Positions 8,522 through 17,175 of a stretch of 64,000 bases of DNA are shown here, piece after piece. A model generated the notes under the pieces. The model was given only the letters and a program-made list of their open reading frames with translations, searched no databases and had not been told where the DNA came from. Both the position numbers and the translations under genes were made by a program. This DNA comes from JAXMAR01 sp046350295. GTDB lineage: Bacteria; Planctomycetota; Planctomycetia; Gemmatales; Gemmataceae. Every line of letters begins with the position of its first letter. Position 1 is the first letter of the stretch. The stretch covers positions 1-64,000 of the forward strand of contig JAXMAR010000022.1 in the NCBI GenBank assembly GCA_046350295.1. The letters are read 5' to 3'.

Positions 8522-10146
8522 ATGGTATGCCAATCGGCTGCTTGGAGACACTCGCTTTGGGCCATCGGCGTCTGCTTGCTTGTGCCCCTGGTCGCTCATG
8601 CCCAGACGACCACGACACCCCCCACGACGATCACGCTTCCCGACGGCTCGACGGTCGCCGTTCCCGATGGTACCACCGTTCCGAGCGGCATCACAATCCC
8701 GAGCGACGTGACTGTCCCGAGCGGTGTTACCTTGCCTAGCGGCACGGGTGGCACGACGGGCGGGACCACGACGGGCGGGACCACGAGCGGCGGCGCGACG
8801 AGCGGCGGGACAACAGGCGGTTCGACGGGATCGACTGGCGGTTCGACCGGTTCCAGCAAGACAGGATCCGGTAGCACTGGAGGCACGACCGGCGGCACGA
8901 CGGGCGGCACGACCGGCGGAACGACTGGCGGCTCGACCGGTGGAACGACTGGCGGAACGACTGGTGGCTCGACCGGCGGAACGACTGGCGGCTCGACCGG
9001 CGGAACGACTGGCGGCTCGACCGGTGGAACGACTGGCGGAACGACTGGTGGCTCGACCGGCGGAACGACTGGCGGCTCGACCGGTGGAACGACTGGCGGA
9101 ACGACCGGCGGAACGACTGGCGGAACGACTGGCGGCTCGACTGGCGGCTCGACTGGGGCACGACCGGCGGCACGACTGGAGGCTCGACCGGCGGAACGAC
9201 TGGCGGAACAACGGGCGGCTCGACCGGCGGAACAACGGGCGGCTCGACCGGCGGAACAACGGGCGGCTCGACCGGCGGAACAACCGGCGGCTCGACCGGC
9301 GGAACAACCGGCGGAACGACTGGCGGCTCGGCGGGCGGGTCCACCGGAGGTACGACAGGTTCGACGGGTGGAACCACGGGCGGGACCACGGGAAGTGGCA
9401 AGACAGGCGGTTCGACAGGTGGCACAACCGGTGGAACCACTGGCGGGTCCACCGGCGGAACAACCGGCGGAACTACCGGGTCCACCGGTGGGACAGGCGG
9501 CTCGACAGGTGGCACGAGCAGCGGCTCCACGGGCGGAACTACCGGTGGCACGACTGGCGGAACTACCGGTGGCACAACGGGCTCAACCGGCGGCACGACC
9601 GGCGGATCCACCGGTTCCAGCGGCAGCGGCAAGACCGGTTCCGGCAGCACCGGCGGCACAACGGGTAGCGGTTCGACGGGCACGGGCTCTAGCTCGGGTT
9701 CCTCAGGCTCCGGCTCGAGTTCCTCCGGCTCGTCTGGCTCCACCACGGACACCAGTATCGCCCGCGCTATCTTCCGCTTCCTGCTCGAAATCATTCTCAA
9801 CTTCGTCGACGATCTCTTCGGCGATACCCTTTCCTTCGACCAGATCGACGCCTTCCTCAACGACTTGCTCGGCCCGCCCTCCGCGTCCTCCGGGACCACC
9901 GATTCCGACGGCGATGCCGACGACGCCGGATCGACCTCCGGCAGCGGCGCCGGCTCGACCAGCGGCTCCGGATCCACCGGTTCCGGCACGGGGTCCACAG
10001 GGACCGGCTCCACCGGCAGCGGTTCCACCGGCAGCGGCTCCACGGGCGCCGGTTCCGGAAGCGGCTCCGCCGGCTCGGGTTCCGGCTCGACGACTGGCTC
10101 CGGCTCCACCGGCACGGGCTCCGGCACTACCAAGATGTGCCCCTAA
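8522..10146 (+). pseudogene. secreted Gly/Thr/Ser-repeat protein, frame broken near 9157
   Basis: Start MVCQSAAWRH at 8522 follows GGAG by nine bases and gives a signal peptide ending LVAHAQ. Next is a Val/Pro/Thr-rich segment of TVPSG-type units, then long GGTTGG/GGSTGG arrays. This frame is Gly-rich to about 9157 and then becomes Arg/Ala-rich nonsense. The GGTTGG pattern continues in the -1 frame to the stop at 10146. The repeat ACTGGCGGCACG appears as ACTGGGGCACG at 9152-9162, one base short. The C-terminal part has an amphipathic helix region (FLLEIILNFVDDLF) between two Gly/Ser/Thr stretches. The intact product would be about 540 residues, probably a disordered surface protein. Slippage, programmed -1 shift or a sequencing error are all possible. 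Confidence 0.7.
8880..9660 (+). repeat. tandem coding repeat encoding GGTTGG/GGSTGG
   Basis: Degenerate hexa- to octadecamer units built on GGCGGAACGACT and GGCGGCTCGACC are repeated across about 780 bases. The antisense strand reads Pro/Val-rich, producing long spurious frames on every strand. Such repeats readily gain and lose units. Confidence 0.85.
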
Positions 10147-10180
10147 CGTCTCCCGCTTTCCTCGCTTTCCATCCCCTGCG

Positions 10181-10212
10181 GCGGTATGGTCCTTCGGGAC
10201 CATGCCGCTGTT
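10181..10212 (+). terminator. hairpin with TTCG loop after the repeat gene
   Basis: GCGGTATGGTCC (10181-10192) pairs with GGACCATGCCGC (10197-10208), with one G-T pair, around a TTCG tetraloop. TGTTTCC follows. The stem is strong; the T-tract is weak, so termination is likely but not certain. Confidence 0.6.
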
Positions 10213-10262
10213 TCCTTGCGCGCCGTTCGCCTTGACCCGAGTCGTAAACCAGCTGGATAATC

Positions 10263-10288
10263 GCGCCTCCTCAAAAGCATGGAGGCGC
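10263..10288 (+). promoter_or_regulatory. hairpin sequestering a ribosome binding site
   Basis: GCGCCTCC (10263-10270) and GGAGGCGC (10281-10288) are perfect complements around a 10-base loop. The right arm contains GGAGG, the ribosome site of the ATG at 10292. If formed in the mRNA the hairpin would occlude initiation. Confidence 0.5.
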
Positions 10289-10291
10289 CTT

Positions 10292-11356
10292 ATGAATGGA
10301 TCTCGCTTTCTGCCGCTTGCGCTGAGTTTCAGCGTCCTTCTCGTCTCGGAAGGCGCGGCGCAATCGGCCAAGACGTGCAAGTGTTCGCCTACGCCCTGCT
10401 GCGAAGCCGGGACGGACGAGGTTGTCTGCAAGGTCTATCCGCTTGCCGCGGTCGACCCCGACACCGCCGCCTGGATCGCCAAGACCATTCCCGACGTTGT
10501 TGAGCCTTCGTCGTGGCGCCCCGCCGGCGGCAAGGCGATCCTCTCCTTCTTCCCGCCCAAGCGCATCATGGTCGTGACCCAGACCGCCGAGGGGCATCGC
10601 CGCATCGACGCTTTCCTCAAGGAAGTCTGCCACGCCTCCGCCACGACTGCCGGCCACGCGCCGGCGACCGGCTTCGCCACGACCGCGGCGACCGCGCCGA
10701 TCACTTCCACGTCCCCCGGTCTGCTCCCCGCCCACATGTCCACGGTGCCCGCCAAGATCGATGCGCACACGGAGCCCAAGACGACCGTGTCCAAAAGCAC
10801 GGAGCGCAGGGACGGTTCGCCGCGCCATCTGTTCCACATCGTCGTCGACGGGCTCGATAGCAGCGACATGAAGATCAAGAACTTCACGCTCAAGTACGAA
10901 GGCGAAGGCCTGATCGACGCGAACATCGTCGAGTTGCTCAAGGGCATCGGGCCCCAGACGTGGTCGGAGACGATCCCGTCGCTGCCGTCCGCGACCTATT
11001 TGAAAAACCCGCCGATGTGCGCGCCGGAGTCGAGCAATGGACCCATCCCGGCAAGCGCCGTGACGCTGCCGGGGACCGTGCCGACGCCGAGGACCACGGG
11101 AAACCCGAACACCCCCGCGATGCCGGCCACGCCGATCGGCCCCCCCGTCGGTTTCCTCCCCGCCGGGGCGTTTGGCCCGATCCCTCTGGCTCCGACCGGC
11201 TTCGTACCGCCTCCCATGACATCGGCGCCCATCCCCGTCATGACCCGTCCGCCGTTTCCGACCGCGGCGCCGGTGAGCACGGCCCCGATCCCAGTGTCTT
11301 CCACTGGGTCAGCGCCGCGGCCCCCCGTCGCGCCGATGGCGCCCGCGAACGATTGA
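10292..11356 (+). CDS. secreted protein with secretin-N-like domain
   Basis: 354 residues from MNGSRFLPLAL, with GGAGG seven bases upstream. A signal peptide ends near EGAAQS. A Cys-rich CKCSPTPCC segment follows, then YPLAAVDPDTAAWIAKTIPDVVEP and IMVVTQTAEGHRRIDAFLKEV. This last combination resembles N1-type domains of secretins and related planctomycete proteins. The middle (KNFTLKYEGEGLIDANIVELLKG) is unrecognised. The C-terminal ~110 residues are Pro/Ala/Thr-rich and probably disordered. It has no secretin pore domain. It may be exported with the preceding Gly/Thr-repeat protein; this is inferred from adjacency. Confidence 0.75.
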   Translation: MNGSRFLPLALSFSVLLVSEGAAQSAKTCKCSPTPCCEAGTDEVVCKVYPLAAVDPDTAAWIAKTIPDVVEPSSWRPAGGKAILSFFPPKRIMVVTQTAEGHRRIDAFLKEVCHASATTAGHAPATGFATTAATAPITSTSPGLLPAHMSTVPAKIDAHTEPKTTVSKSTERRDGSPRHLFHIVVDGLDSSDMKIKNFTLKYEGEGLIDANIVELLKGIGPQTWSETIPSLPSATYLKNPPMCAPESSNGPIPASAVTLPGTVPTPRTTGNPNTPAMPATPIGPPVGFLPAGAFGPIPLAPTGFVPPPMTSAPIPVMTRPPFPTAAPVSTAPIPVSSTGSAPRPPVAPMAPAND

Positions 11357-11381
11357 CAGGTCGTACGATTGGACACGCAAT

Positions 11382-11419
11382 CACCCCGTTCTCCGTTGTG
11401 GCGGAACGGGGTGGTTTTT
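11382..11419 (+). terminator. Rho-independent terminator
   Basis: CACCCCGTTC (11382-11391) pairs perfectly with GAACGGGGTG (11404-11413) and is followed by GTTTTT. It lies 26 bases after the stop at 11356. Confidence 0.85.
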
Positions 11420-11514
11420 GCGCTTCGTTCGCCTGGATAGCCGCGCAAAACCATCTCACGACCCCCCACACCAGCTTTCGTGAACACGTATCAGGGCGCC
11501 GCGCGGGCACAACG

Positions 11515-14500
11515 TCAGCGCCCCTTGACCCGTTGCTCCAGCAAGTACGCGATCAGGTCAAAGAAATCCCGTTCCGGAATCGCCTCGAAGAAAGTTGCCG
11601 GCATTGGCGATACATTGATCGCGCGTTGCTCGTCGATCTCGTCGACGGGGATGCGCACTTCCTTGCCGAGGTTGTCGATCAGCACCAGGACCTTTCCCTC
11701 CTTGCCCACCGCCAACCCGGTATAAACCTGCCCGCCCTTCAGCGAGACGAAGGTGGCGCGGAAGGCCTGGTCGACGTTGCGGTTGGGATCGAGGATGTCT
11801 TCGAGCAACCGCTCCACGCCGCGGATGCCGATGCCGTCGAGCTGTGGGCCGACCTTCGCGCCCTCGCCGCCGATCTGGTGACAGGCGGCGCAGTGCTTGG
11901 TGAAGATCATCTTGCCGCGGCCCGCCTCGGCCCTGGCGCTCAAGAAGCCCTTGCGGCGCGTCTCCTGCTGCTCCAAGGCCCGGGCGTCGGCGCTTGGATA
12001 GCCCTTGGTGAGCGTGGCGATGCGCTCCTTCAGCACGGGTAGTTTCGTCTCTTGCAAACGGCGGGCGAGAGCCGGTTCGGTAAGGAGCCGCGGCGACGCT
12101 TTGCCGAGCGACACCGCCTTGAGCAGTTGCTCCGCTCCTTGCGCCGAGCCGGCGAGGCCGAAGGCGATGGTCGACTGCAAGCCGGCCGGCGTCGTCTCCA
12201 TCGTCTTGACGAGGATTTCGTGCGTCTCGGGCCGGTTCGTCGCCGCCAGGGAGAGGGCGATCTGCTCGCGCACGCCCTTGATGGTCTCTCCCGCCGTGAG
12301 GAGCTTCACGAGCGCGGGAACGTGAGCGGCCGGGTCGAGCTTGACCAGCGCGATGACGCCCCGGCGCCGCTGCGATTCGCCCAGCTTCGCATCCATCACC
12401 AGGTCCAGAACGGGTCTGGTGAGCGACATCAGCTTCAGATCGCCGGTGAGGTCCAGCGCGATGTCGAGGTTGGCGCTGCGGTCCGACTTGAGGACGTTCG
12501 ACACCAGTTCCTCGGCCCAGGCCAGCTCTTCCTTGCCGAGGCCGGCGCCACGCTCCTGCCGCGCTTTCTTGACCGTGTTGAGCATGCGCGCCTGGTAGGA
12601 GATGTTGCCGGCGTGCCTGGAGCGGGCCAGGTCGAGGGCCCAGCGGCCGCCGTCGTCCGCACCGTAGCGCACGACGTGATGGACATAACCGAGCACCCGC
12701 TCCGGGTTCTCCTTGAAGCGCGTCAAATAGTCGCGCAGGAAAGCGGCGGCGTCCGCGCTGTGAACGCCGAGACAAACATCGGCGATGGCCCGGAAATCCT
12801 TCTCGCTCCAGGTCGACGTGTCCAACCCCTTCAGGCCCGGCCTGGTGACGAGCTGCTCGCGCAAGGCCAGGCGGACGACGTGAGTCAGGTGCGAATCCGT
12901 CGGCTTGACGGCATGACGCAGATCGAGCAGCGGCCGCACGTTCTCATTGGCGGGATGCGCCGCCAGGACCTCGGCCGCGCCGCGCTGGACGAGCGGATCG
13001 GCGTTCTTCAAGCCGGCGACGACGGCCTTGTGCCACGCCGCGTCGAGCTTGGGCCGCTCCGCGAGCAGCTTCATCACATGCGAGCGAGCGAGGCCCTCTT
13101 CCTCGTGGAAGCGTTTGAGCAGTTCATCCGTCAGGCTACCGTGCCGCTCGAGGACCCACATGCTGCAAACGGCGCCGTCGACCTTCTGGTCGGGCAGGCC
13201 CTTGATGACCGCGGCGTCGACTTCATCCTTGGGCCGCGCGACGAGGACCTGCGTCGCCAGCATGCGTGTCGTGAGGTTGGTCCGGCTCAGCTCCTTGACG
13301 AGGTCGGGCGTGCTCAGCTTCGTCAGATCGACGAGCGGCCGCACCTTCGTCTTGCCGTCCTTGCCGGCGTAGCGGATGCGCCAGATGCGGCCCTTCTCGC
13401 GGTCGCGGCCCGGATGGTCCAGCGGCACCTCGTAGTGGCCGATGATGCGGTTGTAGAAGTCGGCGATGTAGAGAGCGCCGTCCGGGCCGAGCTTGATGTC
13501 GACGGGGCGGAACCAGGGATCGTCGCAGACGACGAAGTCGGGCGTCGCCGTCCCCTTGGGAGAGACGCCGGTCCAGGCGAGGGTGTCGCGGTTGACGCGG
13601 TTGGTGACGACGTTGCCGACGAAGATGTTCCCTCGATACTCGACTGGGAACTGGTCGTCGGCATAGTAGGTGATGCCGGCGATGGCGGTGCTGCCGTGGT
13701 CGTGCGTGATGGTCTCGGGGCCGAAGCCCATGCCATCGTGCGGCTTGCCGAAGCTGGGGTAATAGGCGCCTTTGATGAGCTGGTAGATGGGCCAGGTGTG
13801 GCAATCGGTCGAGTAGAGGAAGCCGCGCTCATCGAAGGAGAGGCCGAACGGGTTGACCTGCCCCCAGGTGAACTGCTCGATGCGCGAGCCGTCCGGCTTG
13901 ATGCGATACGTGTTGCCCGACTGCATCCGGATCTTCGTGTCCCCCTTGCTGCTGACGGTCGATTCGTTGGAGTAGCCGTGGCAACAGTAGATCCAGCCAT
14001 CGAGCCAGTATTGAAACTCGCCGGTCATGCCGTGCGTGTCGCGATAGCCGTAGCCGCTGTAAAGGACCTTGCGCTCGTCGGCCTTGCCGTCGCCGTCGGT
14101 GTCCGTCATCAGGTAGATCGCGGGGATGCTGTAGATGAGGGCGCTCTTGCAATCGGCAAGGGGCTGCACGCCGATAGGGATGTTGAGGCCGTCCGCGAAC
14201 GTGGTGATCTTGCGGGCCCTCCCGTCGGGGCCGAAGTCCTCCAGGATCTTAACGGTGTCCTTGGGCGTGTGTCCCTTGGCGGGGAAGGGATATTCCTCCG
14301 AGCCGGTGACCCAGAGCCGGCCCTTGGCGTCGAAGTTGATGTTGATCGGCTTCTTGATGTCCGGATCGGCCGCGACCAGCTCGATGACGAAGCCGGGCGG
14401 CAGGTGGAAGGTCTTCACCTGAGCCTCGGGCCGCAGCGGCGGCGTATCGGCGATGTGCGGATTGCGTGGCTGTGCGGCGACGAAAGCCGGCATCAAGAGG

Positions 14501-14529
14501 AACGCGAGGAGAGGACAAGAGCGGCGCAT
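11515..14529 (-). CDS. PVC-type membrane-bound dehydrogenase with C-terminal cytochrome c domain
   Basis: 1004 residues with a signal peptide (MRRSCPLLAFLLMPAFVAAQ). The N-terminal ~400 residues are a beta-propeller of the putative membrane-bound dehydrogenase type, with GFVIELVAADPDIKKPIN and DGALYIADFYNRIIGHYEVPLDHPGRDR. A HEAT-like helical region follows. The C-terminal ~135 residues hold one heme motif, CAACHQ at about residues 876-882, in a PVC-type heme-binding domain. Such proteins are planctomycete/verrucomicrobial and are presumed periplasmic sugar or alcohol oxidases passing electrons to the fused cytochrome. Substrate is unknown. It stands alone. Confidence 0.9.
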   Translation of the reverse strand: MRRSCPLLAFLLMPAFVAAQPRNPHIADTPPLRPEAQVKTFHLPPGFVIELVAADPDIKKPININFDAKGRLWVTGSEEYPFPAKGHTPKDTVKILEDFGPDGRARKITTFADGLNIPIGVQPLADCKSALIYSIPAIYLMTDTDGDGKADERKVLYSGYGYRDTHGMTGEFQYWLDGWIYCCHGYSNESTVSSKGDTKIRMQSGNTYRIKPDGSRIEQFTWGQVNPFGLSFDERGFLYSTDCHTWPIYQLIKGAYYPSFGKPHDGMGFGPETITHDHGSTAIAGITYYADDQFPVEYRGNIFVGNVVTNRVNRDTLAWTGVSPKGTATPDFVVCDDPWFRPVDIKLGPDGALYIADFYNRIIGHYEVPLDHPGRDREKGRIWRIRYAGKDGKTKVRPLVDLTKLSTPDLVKELSRTNLTTRMLATQVLVARPKDEVDAAVIKGLPDQKVDGAVCSMWVLERHGSLTDELLKRFHEEEGLARSHVMKLLAERPKLDAAWHKAVVAGLKNADPLVQRGAAEVLAAHPANENVRPLLDLRHAVKPTDSHLTHVVRLALREQLVTRPGLKGLDTSTWSEKDFRAIADVCLGVHSADAAAFLRDYLTRFKENPERVLGYVHHVVRYGADDGGRWALDLARSRHAGNISYQARMLNTVKKARQERGAGLGKEELAWAEELVSNVLKSDRSANLDIALDLTGDLKLMSLTRPVLDLVMDAKLGESQRRRGVIALVKLDPAAHVPALVKLLTAGETIKGVREQIALSLAATNRPETHEILVKTMETTPAGLQSTIAFGLAGSAQGAEQLLKAVSLGKASPRLLTEPALARRLQETKLPVLKERIATLTKGYPSADARALEQQETRRKGFLSARAEAGRGKMIFTKHCAACHQIGGEGAKVGPQLDGIGIRGVERLLEDILDPNRNVDQAFRATFVSLKGGQVYTGLAVGKEGKVLVLIDNLGKEVRIPVDEIDEQRAINVSPMPATFFEAIPERDFFDLIAYLLEQRVKGR

Positions 14530-14630
14530 GAGAGGCTCCGGTGGGGGATTTCGCTATCTCCCAGGATATGCGCCCACACCGACCGGTGAAGCCCGCCGTG
14601 CGGAAGCGCGACCTTTATCGCTCGCGCCAA

Positions 14631-14672
14631 AAGTGACGGTTGACGCGACACGGGGCAAGCGCAGACAATAGC
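14631..14672 (+). promoter_or_regulatory. toxin-antitoxin promoter, copy 1
   Basis: AAGTGACGGTTGACG is followed by 18 bases and GACAATAGC. TTGACG (14640-14645) and GACAAT (14664-14669) serve as -35 and -10. The ATG at 14694 lies 24 bases on. Nearly the same block precedes the orphan antitoxin at 15483-15524. Confidence 0.6.
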
Positions 14673-14693
14673 CAAAAGAACGAGGACGATGCG

Positions 14694-15167
14694 ATGAACA
14701 AGGTCAGAAAAGAACTCCTGCGCCTCGCGGAGGAGATCTCCGACAAGTGCGACTGGAACGATGTCATTTTCGCGCTCCACGTCAAGAAGATCATGGAACC
14801 GGGTTACAAGACGAAGAACGATGCCATGATCCTACCCAGCCGCGAGTCCATGACCGAGCTGATGGAGGAAGTCGAACGTCGGGAGAAGGAGCTTCGCAAC
14901 GGTACGGCCAAGACGATCCCCTGGGAAGAGGTGAAGAAGGCGATCAAGAACCGCCCCCGTCCCAAGCTCAAGAAACTGCCGGGCTTTCCCAAGCTCAGTC
15001 CCAAGGAGGCGGCCCTCCAGGCGCTCAAGGGCTTGGCGGATCATGCCGATTGGGACCAAATCGAATACCACTTGGAGCTGCGGCGAAAGGTCGAGGAAGC
15101 CCTCCAAGACATCCGCGTCGGCCGCGAATACGATCACGACGAAGTCTTCAAGGAATACGAGACATGA
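14694..15167 (+). CDS. antitoxin with two tandem copies of an addiction-module half
   Basis: 157 residues from MNKVRKELLRLAEE, after a GAGGA site. Residues 9-35 (LLRLAEEISDKCDWNDVIFALHVKK) and 109-134 (ALKGLADHADWDQIEYHLELRRK) match at D-x-x-D-W-x-x-I/V-x-x-x-L. Each is followed by an acidic EE/DE-V segment (about 68-84 and 138-155). The two halves are joined by a basic Pro/Lys linker (86-100). The stop overlaps the ParE start by four bases. Role as antitoxin is inferred from the coupled ParE-like toxin. A fused duplicated antitoxin is unusual. Confidence 0.7.
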   Translation: MNKVRKELLRLAEEISDKCDWNDVIFALHVKKIMEPGYKTKNDAMILPSRESMTELMEEVERREKELRNGTAKTIPWEEVKKAIKNRPRPKLKKLPGFPKLSPKEAALQALKGLADHADWDQIEYHLELRRKVEEALQDIRVGREYDHDEVFKEYET

Positions 15168-15469
15168 AGCCTCGCTGGTCGGAGTCCGCCCGCCGACACC
15201 TGCGAGAAGTCCACGACTACATCGCCCGCGACTCGAAAATCAACGCGAAGCGACTGGTCGCTCGTATCAAGAAGGCGGTGGAGCGGCTCGGAAAATCGCC
15301 GGAGGCCGGTTGGGTCGTCGAGGACTTCGACAATCCCCTGTTGCGCGAAATCGTCGTCGGCAGCTATCGAATCCTTTACGCAGTCATGGGCAAGGTCGCC
15401 CGCATCCTCGCCGTCCATCACGGCGCCCGCCGCCTGCCCCGAATGGAGCAGCTTCTCGATGACGATTGA
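15164..15469 (+). CDS. ParE/RelE-type toxin
   Basis: 101 residues starting at an ATG that overlaps the antitoxin stop (ATGA). The fold is recognisable from KPRWSESARRHLREVHDYIARDS at the N-terminus, then a helix with AVERLGKSPEAGW and the beta-strand ends LREIVVGSYRILYAV and ARILAVHHGARRLP. These are signatures of the RelE/ParE superfamily. ParE members poison gyrase and RelE members cut mRNA; the length and YIARDS motif favour ParE. Encoded with its cognate antitoxin in one operon. Confidence 0.85.
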   Translation: MKPRWSESARRHLREVHDYIARDSKINAKRLVARIKKAVERLGKSPEAGWVVEDFDNPLLREIVVGSYRILYAVMGKVARILAVHHGARRLPRMEQLLDDD

Positions 15470-15482
15470 CAGGCTCGAATGG

Positions 15483-15524
15483 AAGTGACGGTTGACGTGA
15501 CCTGGGGTGGGAGCCGACAATAGC
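15483..15524 (+). promoter_or_regulatory. toxin-antitoxin promoter, copy 2
   Basis: AAGTGACGGTTGACG is followed by 18 bases and GACAATAGC, the same layout as at 14631-14672. TTGACG is 15492-15497 and GACAAT is 15516-15521. It drives the orphan antitoxin. Confidence 0.6.
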
Positions 15525-15562
15525 TCAAGTGTGAAAGGGGCGCCGCGCCCGAGCATTGAGCA

Positions 15563-15823
15563 CTGCAAACCCGCATCGACACGCTTTTCGACAAAGCCAT
15601 GCGCCTGCCCGAAAACGACCGGGTCAAGCTCGGCGAGCGCATCCTCGACACCGTTTCCGAGAACGCCGTCAGGCAAGCATGGACGGAAGAAGCCGAACGG
15701 CGGATCGAAGAGATCGACAATGGGACGGCGGACAAGGTTTCCTTCGACGAAATGATGGCGCGAATCAAGGAGACCAGACGGCGTGGAAAGGAAAGCCCAC
15801 AGACGCGGGAACTGGATCGCTGA
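15563..15823 (+). CDS. orphan addiction-module antitoxin with damaged start
   Basis: The C-terminal 74 residues from ATG 15599 read MRLPENDRVKLGERILDTV, then RRIEEIDNG and EMMARIKETRRRGK. They match the antitoxin at 17176. Homology continues upstream of that ATG in the same frame (TRIDTLFDKA), to a CTG at 15563 just after an in-frame stop. No ATG, GTG or TTG lies in that stretch. The leader before it (AAAGGGGCGCCGCGCC) resembles the leader of the 17176 gene. The true start was therefore probably lost, or CTG is used. No toxin gene follows; the next gene is a nuclease. Confidence 0.6.
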   Translation: MQTRIDTLFDKAMRLPENDRVKLGERILDTVSENAVRQAWTEEAERRIEEIDNGTADKVSFDEMMARIKETRRRGKESPQTRELDR

Positions 15824-15862
15824 TTCGGTTGGGCCTGGTTTTGCTGAGACACCGAGGATGCC

Positions 15863-17149
15863 GTGCGAAAGTTGATCATTGACGCAGGCGAACAGGGAAC
15901 GGCCAAAGGCGACCCAAGCATTCCTCAGGGCAAATGTCAAGAGGACGTCCGCGCTCTTGAACGCTTTGTTGTCGAGAACGACGATCTTCTCGCCCTAGAG
16001 TCAAGCCTTGGCAAGTTCAACATCTTCGATGCTCTTCGCCTTGCCCGAGCCGAAATCAGACACTCGAATTTCCTCGCCTTCATCCTTGATCCCGCCGAAT
16101 CACACGGCCAGGGGCAGGTTTTCCTCAAAGCGGTGATCGCGGATCTGCTCAAGTCCGCGCAAGGAGACCGACCGTTGTCCCCGATTGAGCTGGACGGCAT
16201 TGATCTCCGAGGTGTCGAAATCCGGCGAGAGTGGGAACGCATCGACTTGTTGATATTGTGCCAGACTCCTCCGTTCGTCATCGCGATCGAGAATAAGATT
16301 GGCGCAAAGGAAGGCCACAATCAACTCGATCGCTACAGAAAGTTGGTCCTGGCTCATTTTCCTCAATTCAAGCCTTTGTTCGTCTACTTGACCCCTGACG
16401 GCAAAAGCCCGTCGAAAGCGGAATGGATGCCATACCGGTACGGCGACTTGTATCGCGTTCTTCGCCGCATCAGAAACACGAACGAGAACGCCATTGGCCG
16501 AGATGTCCTCGTGTTTCTCGATCACTATCTCAGCCTCATCGGAGCTCGGTTCATGAATGATCCTCGCATCGACGAGCTTTGTCGGCGAATCTACAAGAAC
16601 CATCGGCAAGCCCTGGATCTGATTTTCGACCGAGTTGGAGGACCTGCGTCCGGGGTTCTCCGGGAAGCCGAGGCTGTCCTCGCAGATGACGCTCGTTGGC
16701 ACATCTTCTCGCGCGCCAACCAAGACATTCGCTTCGTTCCGAAATCCTGGCTAGAGTGGCTACCAAGCCTGGGCAGCGAGGAGGACCCTCGTTCCTGGAT
16801 TATTTGTCGATTCAGATTGTGGGAAGGGCTTGTTGAGTTCTATGTCCAGGTGCGAGACATGGAGGACAAAACAAAGCGGAATTACATAGTCGACCGCTTG
16901 ATTGCGCACCTTCCCGCCTTGGGCCTCAAGAAGAGCAAAGTGAAGATCGGAAAGGCGAAGAGCAGGCTCACGCGTGTTTCCGGGAGCGAGGCACTGTTGA
17001 GATGGGACGACGATGAGCCTGACTCCGAGACAGTTCGGGTCGCAGTCAAGAAAAAGCTTGAGCACCTGCAGGGTCATCTGGATGGAATTACGCAAACGGT
17101 CAAGCAGGTGCTCGGATTGAATCCGACCGCTGCCAGTCATACGACTTGA
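15863..17149 (+). CDS. PD-(D/E)XK nuclease family protein
   Basis: 428 residues with a GTG start after GAGGA. Motifs are those of the PDDEXK_4 family: EIRHSNFLAFILDP (64-77), ERIDLLI with D128, and FVIAIENKIGAKEGHNQL with E143 and K145, so the D...ExK active site is complete. The C-terminal half is unrecognised. Base composition is slightly lower in GC than its neighbours. Such proteins are usually found in defence or mobile regions. It lies between toxin-antitoxin genes, consistent with a small defence island. Role is inferred. Confidence 0.8.
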   Translation: MRKLIIDAGEQGTAKGDPSIPQGKCQEDVRALERFVVENDDLLALESSLGKFNIFDALRLARAEIRHSNFLAFILDPAESHGQGQVFLKAVIADLLKSAQGDRPLSPIELDGIDLRGVEIRREWERIDLLILCQTPPFVIAIENKIGAKEGHNQLDRYRKLVLAHFPQFKPLFVYLTPDGKSPSKAEWMPYRYGDLYRVLRRIRNTNENAIGRDVLVFLDHYLSLIGARFMNDPRIDELCRRIYKNHRQALDLIFDRVGGPASGVLREAEAVLADDARWHIFSRANQDIRFVPKSWLEWLPSLGSEEDPRSWIICRFRLWEGLVEFYVQVRDMEDKTKRNYIVDRLIAHLPALGLKKSKVKIGKAKSRLTRVSGSEALLRWDDDEPDSETVRVAVKKKLEHLQGHLDGITQTVKQVLGLNPTAASHTT

Positions 17150-17175
17150 ACGGCTTGAAAGGGAGGCGCCGCGCC

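Noticed and set aside
8880..9660. possible CRISPR array in the tandem repeat region
   Set aside because: Units are short, contiguous and coding, with no unique spacers and no cas genes.
8736..10133. Pro/Val-rich minus-strand frame of 465 codons
   Set aside because: It is the antisense reading of the GGTTGG repeat array. No start site, signal or natural end.
12052..14589. 845-codon plus-strand frame
   Set aside because: It mirrors the PVC-type cytochrome gene on the other strand, is Arg/Asp-rich with no domain, and reflects GC-rich third positions.
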